NCBI GenBank assembly: GCA_038363925.1
Contig: JAQQWL010000004.1
Coordinates: 3,038,001 to 3,102,000, forward strand
Source: Apiospora phragmitis
Lineage: Eukaryota > Ascomycota > Sordariomycetes > Amphisphaeriales > Apiosporaceae
DNA: 64,000 nucleotides
Direction: 5' to 3'
Positions within the stretch are counted from its first letter, which is position 1. Each line of letters starts with the position of its first letter. Shown here piece after piece: positions 23,301 to 34,925 of this stretch. The notes under the pieces were generated by a model that had not been told where the DNA came from, made no database searches, and saw nothing but the letters and a program-made list of their open reading frames with translations. A program made the translations under genes and the position numbers.

Positions 23301-26300
23301 ATAATATATTCCGGATTATACGGGATGAGTTTTATTTTTTAAAAGCCTCTTTGTATATTCGAAACGGTAAAAATCGTTTAGAACGCTTTTAAAAATATTA
23401 GTAAGAAGTCCTCCTTTAAGATATAAATAATATACGCCCGTATAAAACATTTAATTTCTTTCCCGTACGCCTTTTTTAATATATAAAAATAGCCGATATT
23501 AAAAGGTTAAAGCTTATATAACGAATAAGAAGGTATATAAAGTATAATAATCGAGTTCTTTTTATAATAGAGCTCGAAAGTTATTAAGTAATAGCTTTTA
23601 TAGCCGTTTAAGACTAAAAGGTAATAACAACCCTTTGTACGAAACCTAATATATTAATTAAAGTGTCGAATCTAGTTCTCGCCTCTTTTATTCGTAGTCT
23701 AATTATTTTTGATAATTACGATCACCTAATCTTTCGGTAATAGGCTATTTTCGTACCAGGAAGAAAGGTGCGTTTTCCTAGTAAAGATAATATACGAAAG
23801 GATGGCGTAACTGTATGATCCGACGCCCTGAATAATTATAACTTATTCCCGGTTCTTTTATTATATTACCCTAGGCTTTCCGCGTTAATTAGAGGTGGTT
23901 ACGATTATTTCGGACGAGATTTAGTTTATAAGAAAGCCGGTTTTATCGAAGTTATAAATATCCTCCTTTTAGATCCCGTATTTATAAATTATATTTTATA
24001 CGAGGGTAAATTACGTATAATATGCGTCGGGATCTTTATAAAGAACTTTTTAATAGTCGATTTTTTGGTTAAAACGCGTCCGGAGGTCTGGTTATTATTA
24101 TACGAAGTTAGAGGCTTAATTAATACCGACGCGTCCCGCGTTATATAAACTAAATAATCGATTCGCTATATCTTTTATATTATTTAACCGGAGAGGAAAC
24201 GATCGCGTATTTAAATTAATAATATATCGAATAATTAAATTTTTTTCGAAATTTAGAAGCTTTTAAAAATTCGTAAGTATTTCGCGTTATATAGGTTAGT
24301 TATTTCGTTTACGTTATAAGGTTTTCGATAAGACGTAATAGATTAATACAGCCTTTTGTACGCTTAAAGTTAAGTCTTTTTAAAGCGTTTAAAGCGTTAA
24401 AATTATATTACTCTCTTTTTAAAGTTGTAGTATTTTCGGATATAAAAGAATATAAAAAAAGGTTAAAGCTATGAAGAAATTTATAAAAGTGGGACATTCG
24501 CTTATGTGGGACATTCGCTTGTGGGATACGTTATCTTTAAAATTATATTATATCCTATAACGTCCGTAATGTTACACGTAATTTATTTATAACGTTTTTT
24601 AATATCGACTAAAAGGTTCGCGACTTTTTTCCGTACTTCTCTATCGTTATAAATTATAAGTCTTTTATTAATAGTTTTAAGTCGGTATAAAACGTTTTTC
24701 TCTTATTATTTAAATTTAAAGTAATTAATGATTCGTAATGAAATATAGTTTCTTTACGTTTCGTTATCGAGTAGCGTTTTAATATAAACTCTTTTTACGC
24801 CTATTATTAATATAATATATTTATAGATAACTCGATTATCCGTTATTTAACATAAGGACCTATTTTAATCCGCCTTTTATCGTCCCTTTATAATAAGCGG
24901 CGTCCGTTTCTTGAACGCTGCTTTTATAAATAATTAATAATCTTTTATAATCGATCCTCGTATTATCGTTATTATTCTCTCCGTTCTTTTTAAGGCGTTT
25001 CTTAATATATTAATAAAGGTGTTTTTATAATTTTTCCCGTATAAAGTACTATCCTTAATACTTAAGATCCGGGTTCTTCGGATAATTCGAAGGTTTATTA
25101 AGTTCGCGGTAATTTATAAACGTTTTATAGGTTTTTTAATATATTAAAAGGGTTTTTTTATTAAATATATATTTATATATCTTAAAATTGTTAAACGCTT
25201 TTTTTTTAAACGTTTATAAGCTCGCGATTTTTCTTAAGCGTATTCGAGGTATTAATCCTTAAAATATTTCTTTTAATCTTATCTTTTTAAGTAATATTAT
25301 TATAATTATTGTAAATCTTTTTATATTAATAAGTACGCGCGTTATTTATTAAAGATTAACGTTCGAATTTTTTTAATAATATAGTCCGGGTATAGTTATA
25401 TAATAAGTCGTTTATTAATCCTTCGAGGAAACTATTCGTACTCGAGTTTCTCCGCAAGGTATTCTATATAAGCGTTATGTATATATAAGATTTATAAGAG
25501 CGTAAAATGCTTTTCGTATATAAAAGAAATTCGTAGGTTATTCCTTACGGCGTAATTACCGTAGATTTTTTAATTAAACCCGGCTGTAATAAGTACTTAG
25601 CGTAAATATTTTAAATCAAGGTAAAGAATATTAGGGATAATTAACTATCCATCGGTCTTTAAATCTTTAAACTTAGCGATCTCGTATATTAATTCGTTTA
25701 TAAGTATACTTATTAAACGTTTATAATTTATAAATTATTTTAACTAGCTCGTAATATCGTTTATTAAATTATTATTTTCGTTATAAAGGAAGGATCGTTC
25801 CTTTCGTATTATTATAACGCTTCGGCTATAGTCCTTTTTACTTCCTAAAGCTTTAAAAAACTATTCGGTACCTTCCTTATCCGTTAAGTAAAAAGTATAC
25901 CTATTATTATAATAATTTATTTAAGATAAGTTATTATACTTAATAATAACGTTATTATTTTTAATAATTATTATAAAAATACTTTCTACTTTAATAATAT
26001 TAATTTATTATCCGTTTAGAACTCGTTAAAAATCCTTTTTTAATACTCGATATTTTTAGGCATAATACCTTAATTTTTAATAATTATAATAAGTGCCGCG
26101 TAGCTTTTTATCCTACTTATTATATCTAATAATATCGAGGTTTATAATCTTATTATAATAATTATATATTATAATATTTCTAAATAATATATAATTATAT
26201 TAATATAATCGCCCCGTATTAATTTAAATTCGATTAATCTACCGCTAAAGTCCGCTTTATTTTTCGCGGCGTTATTTGTATATATAAATATTGATTTTAA

Positions 26301-27200
26301 TAATAAACTTTATATATAAAAAGAAGTTATTAAGGGCGTTAAGCCGGCTAAGTTCGTTTTTAATATCGTTTTTTAATTCTCGGTAATATATTATAATTTT
26401 TATAACTTCGGTATAATTTAATCGAGTTATAATACGTCGGAACTCGGCTATATAAAAAGCGGCTAATCCTTTTCATTTAAAGGTTTTAAGTTTCCTTTCC
26501 GCCTGTCGCTTTTCGTTAAGGTTTTAGAAAAATGATTTAAGGGCGTATTTAAAGCTGTTATAACTTTCGAAAATACGTTATACCTCTGTGCGGTATAGCT
26601 TAATTTATTAGTTATTTTTTACGAATTCGTTTAAATAGAGCTCGAACTAAGCGAATACCTTACTTTTAAAAAACGAGGCGGTATAAATAATTCGTTAAGT
26701 GGCGTTTTAAAACGTTCCGTTATAAAATTATTAATAAGTTTTAATTTAAATAAGGAAGCTTTAAAAGTTTCCGCTTATTCTATTAAAAAGGGTTAGCGTG
26801 TTAATTTTTATACCCTTTTTTAATATAATAGGGGTTTAAATAATATTAATAGTTATATAGAAGAGACGTACTTTTTCGCGTAACTTATCGATATTATGGG
26901 GTATTTGTTTTAAGGTACCTTTAATTAAGAGCTCGTTACGCTCTTTTTTAAGCTTAACGTAGTAATATTAATAATTAGCGCTTTTTTGCTCGAGTTCTTT
27001 AATTCGCTTGGCTAGCGCTTATTAGGTAAGTTTGTTATCGTTATCGTCGCTATTAATGTCTATAGTAAAATCTTGTTAAAAAGTATTAAGGGTGGCGATA
27101 GGAGTTTTTTTTTATCGGATAGTATTGCTAGGGCTAGGTGTAAATATAGTTCTTATGGTATTATTATTTAAAGATTTAAATAATAACTCGTAAAAATAAG
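20330..27200 (-). pseudogene. gag-pol relic of outer Gypsy element
   Basis: Minus-strand motifs match those of the inner element. An integrase segment FKTWKRITRQFDYKN lies near 20730-20830. A reverse transcriptase motif YLDNILIYSE lies near 21885-21925. A degenerate knuckle and gag region lie at about 26000-27100. The pol frame is interrupted by the pogo-like copy at 22672-24531. Many stops in all frames show complete decay. The open frame at 20841-21026 on the plus strand is a shadow of the integrase. Confidence 0.82.
22672..24531 (-). mobile_element. pogo/Fot1-like DNA transposon copy inside Gypsy pol
   Basis: This 1860-bp element has terminal inverted repeats: the left end starts ACGTATCTTATAAGCG, and the right end reads ACGTATCCCACAAGCG on the minus strand. 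TA duplications flank it at 22670-22671 and 24532-24533. Each end holds two tandem copies of a TATAAGCGAATGTCC-like subterminal repeat. Flanking sequence rejoins to match the uninterrupted pol sequence of the inner Gypsy element near 11225. On the minus strand near 23935-23990 it reads EDIYNFDKTGFL, a pogo/Fot1 transposase motif. It is a sister copy of the outermost element. Confidence 0.9.
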
Positions 27201-27211
27201 AGTAATTAAAA

Positions 27212-27875
27212 TATAACGAACGTTATCTAGGTTTTAAAAAAAACTTAGTAAGATGTATTAAGGTTTATATTAATAATATAAAAAAGTATTTAAATATGTA
27301 ATAAAAATTATTTTTATCGATATAATAAGTAATAACTTATAAAAATAAAGGTAATTAAAGTATATAGATTTTAAAGGTATTTATAATAGTTTTATTAAAG
27401 TTATTTACTTTATTAATAAATTAATATTAATATTTAAATTAATTATTAAAATAAAGAATATCTATATAAAATATATAAAAGACGTTTATAATTATATATT
27501 TAATCCTTTTTTTATTAATCCGTTATCGCTTAATGATTTCGTTTAAACGCGCTCCGCGTTACTTAATAATCTCTTTTAATCACGCTTTACGCTACTTAGT
27601 AATCTCGCTTAATTACGTTTTACGCTACTCGGTAATCTCGCCTAAGCGTTTATCGTGCCACATAACTTATTAATAATCGTTATTACTTTATAGGCGTATT
27701 CGTCCTATTACCGGGCGTAATAGTGTTATTACTCGTTATTAAAGAAGGTCTAGCTTCGTATTAATATAACTAGCGGTACGGTCCGTAGCTGTAGTATCGT
27801 AACCTGTTCGAGGCATGATAGTTCCGTGCCGGTAGGTGGGGTCTTTTAGCCGCATGGTTAGGTCGGGTTGTAACA
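27212..27875 (-). repeat. 5' LTR of outer Gypsy element
   Basis: This 664-bp LTR has a mutated TA start and an intact CA end. The last 100 bases (27776-27875) are almost unmutated compared with the same bases at 18352-18451. The inner part is strongly AT-converted. Confidence 0.92.
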
Positions 27876-29713
27876 GCGTATTATACCCCGGCTTTTCGTA
27901 GATTTTATAGCGTTATAAGCGTGTCTTAAACGTTTTTATATAATTACTACTCCGACGTAATTCGTTTTATAACTATTTATTAACGTCTCTTTAAAACTAT
28001 AAATCTTTTTTAGCTTATATACGAAGTGATCTTTTATCTTATAGCCGTTTTTTTTATACTGCGGCGCCGGCTAAGCATCTTATTTAGTTTTTAAAATGTC
28101 GCGTTCTTACCTTTTAAAAAAGTAACTCGATATATAATATACGTTATAGCCTTTATAATTTAATTAAAACTAATTAAAATAAATATTAAAAAGTTATTTT
28201 AATACCGTACGATACGGTTTTAAACGTATTCGGTTTAAAATTAAGCTTTAATTAAATTATTTAAGGTTTTTAATTCTTAAAAAATAAATAGGCTAAAAAA
28301 CGTCCCCGGAAATATTAAAATATATAGTTTTATATTTAATTATAAAATAATATATTTTAAATCGTATAGAACGAGTCTTATTTCGCGAACGCTTTTTTAT
28401 ATATTCGAAACGATAAAAATCGCTTAAAACGCTTTTAAAAACGCTAATAAAAAGTCCTCCTTTAAAATATAAATAATATACGCCCGTATAAAATATTTAA
28501 TTTCTTTTTTATACGCCCTTTTTAATATATAAAAATAGCCGATATTAAAAGGCTAGAGTTTATATAATAAATAAAAAAGTATATAAAGTATAATAATCGA
28601 GTTCTCTTTATAATAGAGCTCGAAAGCTATTAAGTAGTAACTCTTATAACCGTTAAAGATTAATAGGCGGTAAGCACCCTTCGTATAAAACTTTATATAT
28701 TTATTAAAATGTTAAATCTAATCTTCGCCTCTTTTATTCGTGGTTTAACTATTTTTAATAATTACGATTACTTAGTCTTTTAATAATAAACTATTTTCGT
28801 ACTAAGAAAAGAGGTGCGTTTTCCCAGTAAAGATAATATACGAAAGGATAGCGTAACCGTGTAATTCGACGCCTTAAATAATTATAACCTATTCTCGATT
28901 CTTTTATTATATTATCTTAAACTTTCCGCGTTAATCGAAAGTGGTTATAATTATTTCGGACGAGATTTAATTTATAAAAAAGCCGGTCTCGTTAAAGTTA
29001 TAAATATCCTCCTCTTAGATCTCATATTTATAAATTATATTCCGTATAAAGATAAACTATACGCGATACGCGTCAAGATCTTCGTAAAGGATTCTTTAAT
29101 AATCGATTCTTCGGTTAAAACGCGTTCGAAGGTCTAGTTATTATCGTATAAAGTTAAAAGCTTAATTAACGCCGACGCGTCCGGCGTCGCGTAAACTAAA
29201 TAATCGATTCGCTATATCTTTTATACTACTTAGCCGGGGGAAAAACGATCGCGTATTTAAATTAATAATGTATCGAATAATCGTATCTTTTTTTAAAATT
29301 TAAAAGCTTTTAAAAATTCGTAAATATTTCGCGTTATATAGGTTAACTATTTTATTTACGCTATAAAGTTTTCGATAAAACGTAATAAATTAATATAGCT
29401 TTTTATATACTTAAAATTAAGTCTTTTTAAAGCGCTTAAAGCGCTAGACTTATATCACTCTTTTTTTAAAGTTATAGCATTTTCGGACGTAAAAAAATAT
29501 AAAAAAAGGTTAAGGCTATAAGGAAATTTATAAAAGTGGGACATTCGCTTATATAAGACATTCGCTTATAGGATACGTTATATAAAACAAGATGAGACTC
29601 CTAATAAACCTCATAGCACTTGCAGGACTATATACATTATAATATGTATGATTTAACGCCACGATTTTGCCTCGCATAGTTTCCTCTCATCCTCCAAAAT
29701 AACATCATCTCCT

Positions 29714-31635
29714 TCATAGATGTGGTAGGACAGAACTTGAAAGTCCACTAACCACCTCCTTTGCCGCTCGCTCGCCACTCCGCACCGCGCCCTCCATGTA
29801 GCCCTTCCAGTCACCGGCCGTCTCGGTACCGGCGAAGTGCAAGTTTCCCAACGGTTCTCGGAGGGACGCAGACCCTAGCATATCAAGTACTCCAGGCGTC
29901 AAGCTCGCGCAGGGACAGCCGTACCCAGCCCATTGGTCGCCCACCCAGTCATATTTGAGTACCTCGACAAAGTTGCGATCGACGGTCGCTCGGTCGGAAT
30001 ACAGGATCGCGAGCTGCTCGAGGAGCTTCTCGTTGCGCTCGGGCTCGGGTAGAGCAGCCCACGCTTGCCCGGGAATCCCACTCATGAAGCACGTCAGGGC
30101 GTGCTTGTCGTCAGCCGGGCTGCTCGTGTCTCGCACAACGCTCGCGGGCCCAACAAACGATTGCGCGAGGCCGCAGAAGCCCTTGGCTATCCAGAACGGC
30201 GTTTTGAAAACAACAATGGCCTTGGTGTAGAAGCCGTACCCGGCCGACTGAGACCAGGCCTCCTTGGCCGGGTGCAGCTTGGGCGTGAAGCTAATGTTGC
30301 TGAGAGCAGGGCTAGGCACCGTCGTGATGACCTTGCGGACCCTATATCCAGCACCCTCCGCATCGACGACGTCGACGTAACTTGGCCCATCCTGGAGGAC
30401 GCGCTGAACCGGCCTGTTGAGCCTCAGCATGCCCGCCGGAAGGTCGGCCGCGAGGCCTTGGGCAATGGACTGGGTGCCTTGGCGGATGCGCAGGTGCTGG
30501 CCCCCGCCCTGGCGGTCGGAGCGCATCTGTAGGAGGCCGCCGCCGGACCTGCAGTAGTTGAGGAAGAACAGCGCCGACATGTCGGACGGCTCGACGCCCA
30601 GCATGGCGCGCGTCCAAACGGTGGCGGTGGCTAGGCTGGTCTCGCTGGCGTCGCGCGACCGCAGGTAGGCCTCGAAGGTCATGGCGTCGAGCGCGGTGCT
30701 CCTGGGGGTGAAGGTGTCCAGGGCTTGGCAGTCGGCTTCGCACATGTCTCGGATGCGCGCGACGCCCTCCGAGGTGACTTGGTCGAACTGGATGAAGAAA
30801 GAACCTTTGGTCAGCTTTGCCTGCTACGTAAGGAAATTGAGGAAACTGTCGGGTTGACTTTGAGAGTTACCTTTGGAAGTTCGCCGTAGGGAAAGGTCGA
30901 TGCTTTTCCGTCGAAGCTCTGGAGTACGCAGTTGCCGGTGGTGTTCTGCTCTATGAGCTCGAGGTTGTAGCGGCGGGCCAGGGCGATCATTTTGGTCTGG
31001 TTGACATCGTTGATCCATGCCGCTCCCATCTCGGCTATACCTTGGCCGCCTGCAAGCGGTTGGCTCCAGGTCTTGCCGCCCACCCGGTCCCGGGCCTCTA
31101 GAACGACGCAAGACAGTCCCGCGCGAAGGACTTCATGGGCTGCAGTCAGACCTGCGAGGCCCGCACCAATGATGGCAACATCAAAGGCCTCGGGATTGGC
31201 TTGGCTGGTGGGAGAAGACGGTAGGGACACGGGCACGTTTTCTGGACACGCAATCACGGCATCCACCTCGAAAAGCAAGCCAGGCGCGGCCAACTGGGTG
31301 ACTGGCACCAGCGTGATGGCGGGGCGGTGGCCCTTGAGGAAGCGCTGGATGGGCCGCGCATGCTTTCTTTGGGCGGGATCGTAGTCGACAATGTACAGCG
31401 TCAACTTGGCAATGTCCTGGATAGCGGCGCCGGCCGCAAGGAGGAGTTTGCGCAGGTGCAGCAAAGCAAGGTGGATTTGTGACTCGCAGTCCGCTGGGAC
31501 AGTGCCGTTCGGGGCAGTGCCGACCTGACCGGAGACGTGGATGAGGCGGGAGTTATTGCCCTGGGTGATGGTGGCCGGAGCATAGTACACCTTGGATGTG
31601 TTGGCGAGATCGAGGCTTTGGACTCGCGGTGCCAT
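29714..31635 (-). CDS. RidA-domain / FAD-dependent amine oxidase fusion protein
   Basis: Two exons, 31635-30871 and 30820-29714, with a 50-bp GT-AG intron in phase 0, encode about 623 residues. Residues 1-130 are a RidA/YjgF-type domain. Residues 152-193 form the dinucleotide-binding motif of a flavin monoamine oxidase: IIGAGLAG, an acidic end of the second strand (LEAR), then GGKTWS. The C-terminus has the flavin-family signature HFAGTETAGDWKGYMEGA. The family oxidises amines to imines or aldehydes with O2, giving NH3 and H2O2. The usual RidA arginine (Pro-Ala-Arg-Ser/Thr) is replaced by Pro-Ala-Ile-Thr at 105-108, so imine hydrolysis by that domain is doubtful. The start is the first ATG with good domain coverage. 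It is divergent to the amidase. The substrate is unknown. Confidence 0.9.
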
Positions 31636-32985
31636 GCTTAATATAATACTCTGGCCTTTGGGGAAATCCGGAGTTCTTCTTGATGAAATGATGACCAGGA
31701 CGAATGGTGTTCAGGCGACGATCAGGCATGGGAATAGATCACCAAGGTTACTAATGAGAGACACCTTCGAAAGAATGTGACCGTTAAAACGAAGACATTC
31801 AGAACTGATGCAACATCATGGACTCAAGCATCCGGCAACCGAGCGCCGCTGCCGGCCCAGGAAAGCATGACAAGGCGTCAGTCAACGTGGGTAATCATGG
31901 GGGAGCCGGCGGTTGGACCGCCTCCGAGAATCGCCAAATCTGGATAATACTGTCCCTCCGATAAGGCTCGGTCATGCAGCGCGATAGCATCCGCCGATCC
32001 TCCATTGCATTGGCGGGGTCCGGCGGCTCCGACCGGCATGCATGGAGTATGCTTTCAGGGCATCACCACGCATTCCCACATACACGCCCAAGCTACGCGC
32101 AGACTTGAGAAAGATGGAAGTGGTCAGAGATTGCCGCTTTTTCTTTTCCAGCGAGTGTAGAAGATTTTGGTGGATTCTTGGTCAGAAAGCCCCTTGACGC
32201 TATCCGCTCACCCTATAGACCTTTGGAGCACGGGTGCTCCCCGTGAGTTCACTAGCGCCGCCGCCATCATAGTCTATTATGACTTCGGAATGTTGAACAA
32301 GTTAGTAAATAGGAGAGAAAACAACGAAGCATCTTGGAAGTGAATTAGCAGTGGGGCATCTTCCTTGGAGTCGACCAGGGGTAATCTAGATGCATTTATG
32401 TAGTAGTATGTCCTCGGGCGGCTGACGGTGGTCTTCTACACGCCTTCGCGGTTAATTGTACGTCAAGACCCAGAACGCGGGCCATCCTGCCTACTTAATC
32501 AAGACTCACGGAGAAGAGGCAGCTAAGAGTAGATGTGTGTTAGGTAAGTAGCGGGGACGGGTTGGAGTGTGTGGGTCTACAGGAGGGTAACGGTGGAGTT
32601 GGCAGCGATAGGAAAGATAAGGGATAGCAAGTCGGATGCATCGTAGTGTGCCACGACTGCGAGAAGTGTAAGCAGCTTGCGGATCGGAGATAAGGAGAGT
32701 CGGAATGCTTGTTTCAGAGCATCACACGCCCGGGAGTCGGAGGTCTTATCAGTATTGCTTTTTCGTAAGCCCGGATTTGACGGCCTTGGCAAAAGAAGAG
32801 CACATGACCAGGGTCCGAAGCCACATGACGCCCTGTTGTACGCCCTTTTCTGACCGACCTAGACGTAAGCAATAAGGTCAACCCAACTTTCATGTCAGCG
32901 GTAGACCGGTTTTGATTTGCTTTGCCTTTGGTCAAGTGGAAAAATCCGAATTCTCTTCACCTCCAAGTCGCTAAGCTGAAGCAGT
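31636..32985. promoter_or_regulatory. Divergent intergenic region between amine oxidase and amidase
   Basis: About 1.35 kb separates two genes transcribed away from each other, so it probably holds both promoters. I see no coding frame with recognisable motifs; the short open frames here are not supported. No factor-binding motif could be assigned with confidence. Confidence 0.45.
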
Positions 32986-34925
32986 ATGGGCAGCGTATCA
33001 AATTTACAGCCCTGGGAAGAAAAGGCCGGATGGGCGAGGGCACGGCGAGATGCATCCCTTGCAAAGGTCAAGCCGAAACTCGATGGCGTTCCGGATGCAG
33101 ATAACTTGCCTTTATGCTCTCAGGATTTACCCAAGGCTTTCTTGACTCCTCGAGAAACTGAGATTACGGAAAAGTATACCATCACGAAGCTGCTGAGTCT
33201 TCTCCGCGAGAGACAGGTAACGGTGGAAGAGGTGACTCGGGCTTTCTTACGGAGAGCGGCCTTGGCGCAAGCTGCTGTACGCATGGCCTCTTACCTACCA
33301 GAAACTTGGAAGTATTGCGGCTGATCCTATTCATAGACAAACTGCCTCACCGAGCTCCTCTGGGACGAGGCCATCGAACGGGCAAGGCATCTAGACTCGT
33401 TGCTGGAGCCACGCGGAGCGTTGTTCGGCCTGCCCATCTCGACAAAGGAACACCACGGCATGGTGGGCAAAAACGTTTTCACGTCGGCATCTTTCGTGGC
33501 CTGGGTCGATAAGGAGCACGGTTCCAACCTGCTCTACGACACTTTCTGGAAAGAAGGCTGTGTCTTCTTTGCCCGCACGACACAGCCTCAGACCATCATG
33601 CACCTGGAGACGGAAAGCAACATCTACGGCAGGACCGTCAACCCCTACAACCGCGAGCTCACTTCCGGTGGCAGCAGCGGGGGCGAGTCTGCACTGATAG
33701 GAATGCGCGGGAGCATCTTGGTGAGTAGATTCCCTCTATTTTTTGTTTTCTTTTCTTCTTCTTCTTCTTCTTCTTCTTCTTCCTTCAGCATGCACAATAC
33801 TGACCTGACCAGGGTGTTGGAGGCGACATTGGAGGCAGTGTCCGCTGCCCGGCTGCACACGTTGGTATCTACGGGTTCAAGTCAGTGAGATAACAGTGCA
33901 GTGGTGTTTCTTTCTCCTTTTCGTTGCAGTGGTGGGCTAACATGAGATCCCTCCAATTACCAGACCGAGTATTAAGCGTGTTGGGACCACGGGCTTTCGG
34001 ACACCCGGGGCCGGCAAAGAGACCATCTCGGGATGTCCGGGACCTATGACGGTGGACCGCGATGGGCTGGAGCTCTTTATGATGGTGGCCTTGTCGGCCA
34101 GACCCTGGCGCGTGGAGCCGTCGCTTACCCCCAAGGAGTGGACGCCGTACAAGTTCACGAGGCCCCCCAAGATCGCTGTCCAGTGGTGGGATGGCGTCGT
34201 GCAGCCGCATCCGCCCATGACCCGGGCACTGCGTGAGGTAGCAGATGCCTGTCGAAAGGCCGGGATGGAAGTGGTCGATTGGGACTGCGAAGGCTTGGAT
34301 CACCAAAAGGGCTGGGACATCCTTTCGGCCCTATATTGGCCCGATGGCGGCAAGGAGGTTCTGGGCCTGATCGCAGAAAGTGGCGAGCCCATTCTGCCAC
34401 TCACCAAGTTCATCATACACGAGCAGCCGACCGTCAAGGAACTGACACAACATGAGCTTTGGGCGGTAAGTGACCCCAGATCCCCCATTAGTTGATTAGC
34501 AGCGTTTATGCTAACTTATCTCCTAGCTTTGCGTTAAACGGGACGAATACCGCGCCCGGTACGCCCAAGCGTGGTCCAAGACCGGCAACGACGGCAACCG
34601 GGAGGTTGACGTGATCCTCTGTCCACCATCCTTCGGGGCCGCCACGCCTCACGGCCAGTCCCGCTACTGGGGCTATACGGCGCACTGGAACCTCTTGGAT
34701 TATCCTGCGGCCGTGTTTCCGGTTACTAAGGTGGATCCGAGTCTGGATGCCAAGGATGTGGATTACGTCCCCAAGAACGGGCAGGACAAGTTTGTGTATG
34801 ACATGTACAGCCCTGAGAGATTTAGCAATGCGCCGGTGAGTCTGCAGGTTGTCGGCCGGAGGCAGGAGGACGAAAAGGTCCTCGCGGCGTTGGTCGAGAT
34901 TGAACGGGCGATGGGTCGAGCATGA
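32986..34925 (+). CDS. Amidase (amidase-signature family)
   Basis: Five exons are proposed: 32986-33276, 33337-33720, 33813-33880, 33964-34465 and 34527-34925. All introns are GT-AG and keep frame, giving about 547 residues. The Ser-cisSer-Lys triad of the family is complete: Lys134 in STKEHHG, Ser210 in GGSSGGE and nucleophile Ser234 in GVGGDIGGSVR. Spacing of 24 residues between the serines equals that of fatty-acid amide hydrolase. It hydrolyses a carboxamide to acid plus ammonia or amine; no signal peptide is seen, so it is probably cytosolic. It resembles fungal acetamidase-like or general amidases. The second intron carries a TTC microsatellite. Paired with the amine oxidase, it suggests turnover of a nitrogenous compound. 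Confidence 0.9.
33748..33783 (+). repeat. (TTC)n microsatellite in amidase intron 2
   Basis: A run of TTC repeats makes up most of the pyrimidine-rich part of the second intron, upstream of its acceptor at 33812. It makes a spurious Ser-rich (plus) or Glu-rich (minus) open frame. Confidence 0.8.

Larger units (their letters stand above)
5022..27875 (-). mobile_element. Gypsy-type LTR retrotransposon, second level (interrupted by three insertions)
   Basis: The right (5') LTR is 27212-27875, 664 bp. The left (3') LTR is 5022-5585 plus 18352-18451, also exactly 664 bp once the inserted LINE is removed. Termini are TG...CA (TA where mutated). Perfect 5-bp duplications GCGTA flank the element at 5017-5021 and 27876-27880. 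Plus-strand TTATCTTCTTTTTCTT at 18452-18467 is, on the minus strand, a purine-rich tract beside the 3' LTR, so the element is transcribed on the minus strand. Insertions are the LINE (5586-18338), a SINE-like composite (19128-19623) and a pogo-like copy (22672-24531). Confidence 0.92.
1..29578. other. RIP-degraded, AT-rich transposon island
   Basis: The block is strongly TA-rich, with few CA or TG dinucleotides but many surviving CG pairs. This is the signature of repeat-induced point mutation, which turns CpA into TpA. Every recognisable transposon protein inside it is broken by many stops, and no intact gene of any length is credible. Composition changes to ordinary gene-rich sequence within about 100 bases of 29578, exactly at the end of the outermost transposon. 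Pockets of more normal composition remain at about 1540-1745, 4650-4770, 14280-14630, 19130-19620 and 27770-27880. Confidence 0.93.
4877..29578 (-). mobile_element. pogo/Fot1-like DNA transposon, outermost level of the nest (interrupted)
   Basis: The left end (4877-5021) and right end (27876-29578) are the two halves of one element split by the Gypsy element at 5022-27875. Terminal inverted repeats carry the TATAAGCGAATGTC motif, and flanking TA dinucleotides are at 4875-4876 and 29579-29580. Rejoined length, counting the 5-bp duplication once, is about 1843 bp, very close to the 1860-bp sister copy at 22672-24531. On the minus strand near 28985-29015 the relic still reads DIYNFNETGFF, the motif of fungal pogo/Fot1 transposases. 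Its right end borders the gene cluster. Confidence 0.88.

Noticed and set aside
33400..33860. Ser-rich and Glu-rich low-complexity proteins across 33740-33790
   Set aside because: They come from reading the intronic TTC microsatellite as coding.
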